A stretch of DNA of 6,107 nt from Planctomycetaceae bacterium (GTDB lineage Bacteria > Planctomycetota > Planctomycetia > Pirellulales > Thermoguttaceae), in assembly GCA_031257725.1 (NCBI GenBank), contig JAIROD010000353.1, positions 1-6,107 of the forward strand. The letters are read 5' to 3'. The notes beneath the pieces are model-generated. The model did not search any database, was not told the DNA's origin, and saw nothing but the letters and a program-made list of their open reading frames with translations. Both the position numbers and the translations under genes were made by a program. Shown piece after piece: positions 5,916 through 6,107 of the stretch. Within the stretch, counting starts at the first letter, position 1; every line of letters starts with the position of its first letter.

Positions 5916-6107
5916 TCATATTTTTTTATTATTTTTTTTTTCTCCTCGCCTATTTTTTTTGAATTTATTGATATTGATTTTTTGTCCTAACGTTTTTAGA
6001 TACTCGGCGAGTTGTTCGTTTGTCATGTTGTCGAATTTTTCGGTCCAGAATTGAGCGGGCAAGCTCATTTCCATTCCCAGCCATACCTGACTCGTTTCGG
6101 TATAAGC
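5916..6107 (-). CDS. C-terminal end of an unrecognised protein (5' end outside window)
   Basis: An open minus-strand frame enters from the right edge and gives 63 residues before TGA at 5916-5918. It reads through VWLGMEMSLPAQFW and a plausible helix, FDNMTNEQLAEYLKTLG, then ends in a very basic, Asn/Lys-rich tail containing KFKKNRRGEKKNNKK. I do not recognise the family. A second minus frame is also open for about 39 residues after a Met, but it is Arg-rich and less protein-like. The homopolymeric A-tract (10 A on the coding strand, 5932-5941) lies within the tail and could easily have shifted frame, so the true C-terminus may differ. Confidence 0.5.
   Translation of the reverse strand, partial: AYTETSQVWLGMEMSLPAQFWTEKFDNMTNEQLAEYLKTLGQKININKFKKNRRGEKKNNKKI

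Noticed and set aside
5800..6054. Plus-strand frame of 84 residues rich in Phe and Leu
   Set aside because: The hydrophobic look comes from T-tracts that are the complement of the Lys-rich tail of the minus-strand gene; it is not a credible membrane protein.

Overview
The window is AT-rich bacterial DNA. Two complete genes, both on the minus strand, sit among GC-rich palindromic repeats. A PEP-CTERM surface protein, a large DUF5117-type zinc metalloprotease with the 'RDHRGDPG' signature, and abundant dispersed hairpin repeats together suggest a low-GC member of the Planctomycetota or a relative in the PVC group. This is inferred from family knowledge only; no rRNA or marker gene is present.

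Layout. Positions 1-420 hold a tandem repeat: two nearly identical 171-bp units and a third, shortened one. Each full unit carries a long hairpin with perfect 26-bp arms. A bidirectional intrinsic terminator (427-461) separates the array from the first gene. Positions 513-1643 (minus) encode a secreted PEP-CTERM protein. Its upstream region has a promoter-like pair and a cluster of five GTTAC/GTAAC half-sites. The remaining spacer up to 2142 has no gene, but it holds a diverged copy of the hairpin repeat just past the stop of the next gene. Positions 2143-5169 (minus) encode an exported metalloprotease of about 1008 residues with an intact HExxHxxGxxH site and an unusual His/Cys-rich plus acidic insertion. 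Positions of roughly 5400-5830 (plus) look like the 5' part of a group II intron RNA that has lost its reverse transcriptase ORF and 3' domains. The right edge (5916-6107, minus) holds the C-terminal end of an unrecognised gene.

Both complete genes encode exported proteins: one predicted to be sorted by the exosortase/PEP-CTERM route, the other a predicted secreted or periplasmic peptidase. They are separated by about 500 bases and are probably transcribed separately, although both have GTTAC/GTAAC inverted pairs upstream. No exosortase, transposase, CRISPR array or tRNA is visible. No complete novel system is demonstrated. The points most worth following up are the insertion in the metalloprotease, the intron remnant and the palindromic repeat family.
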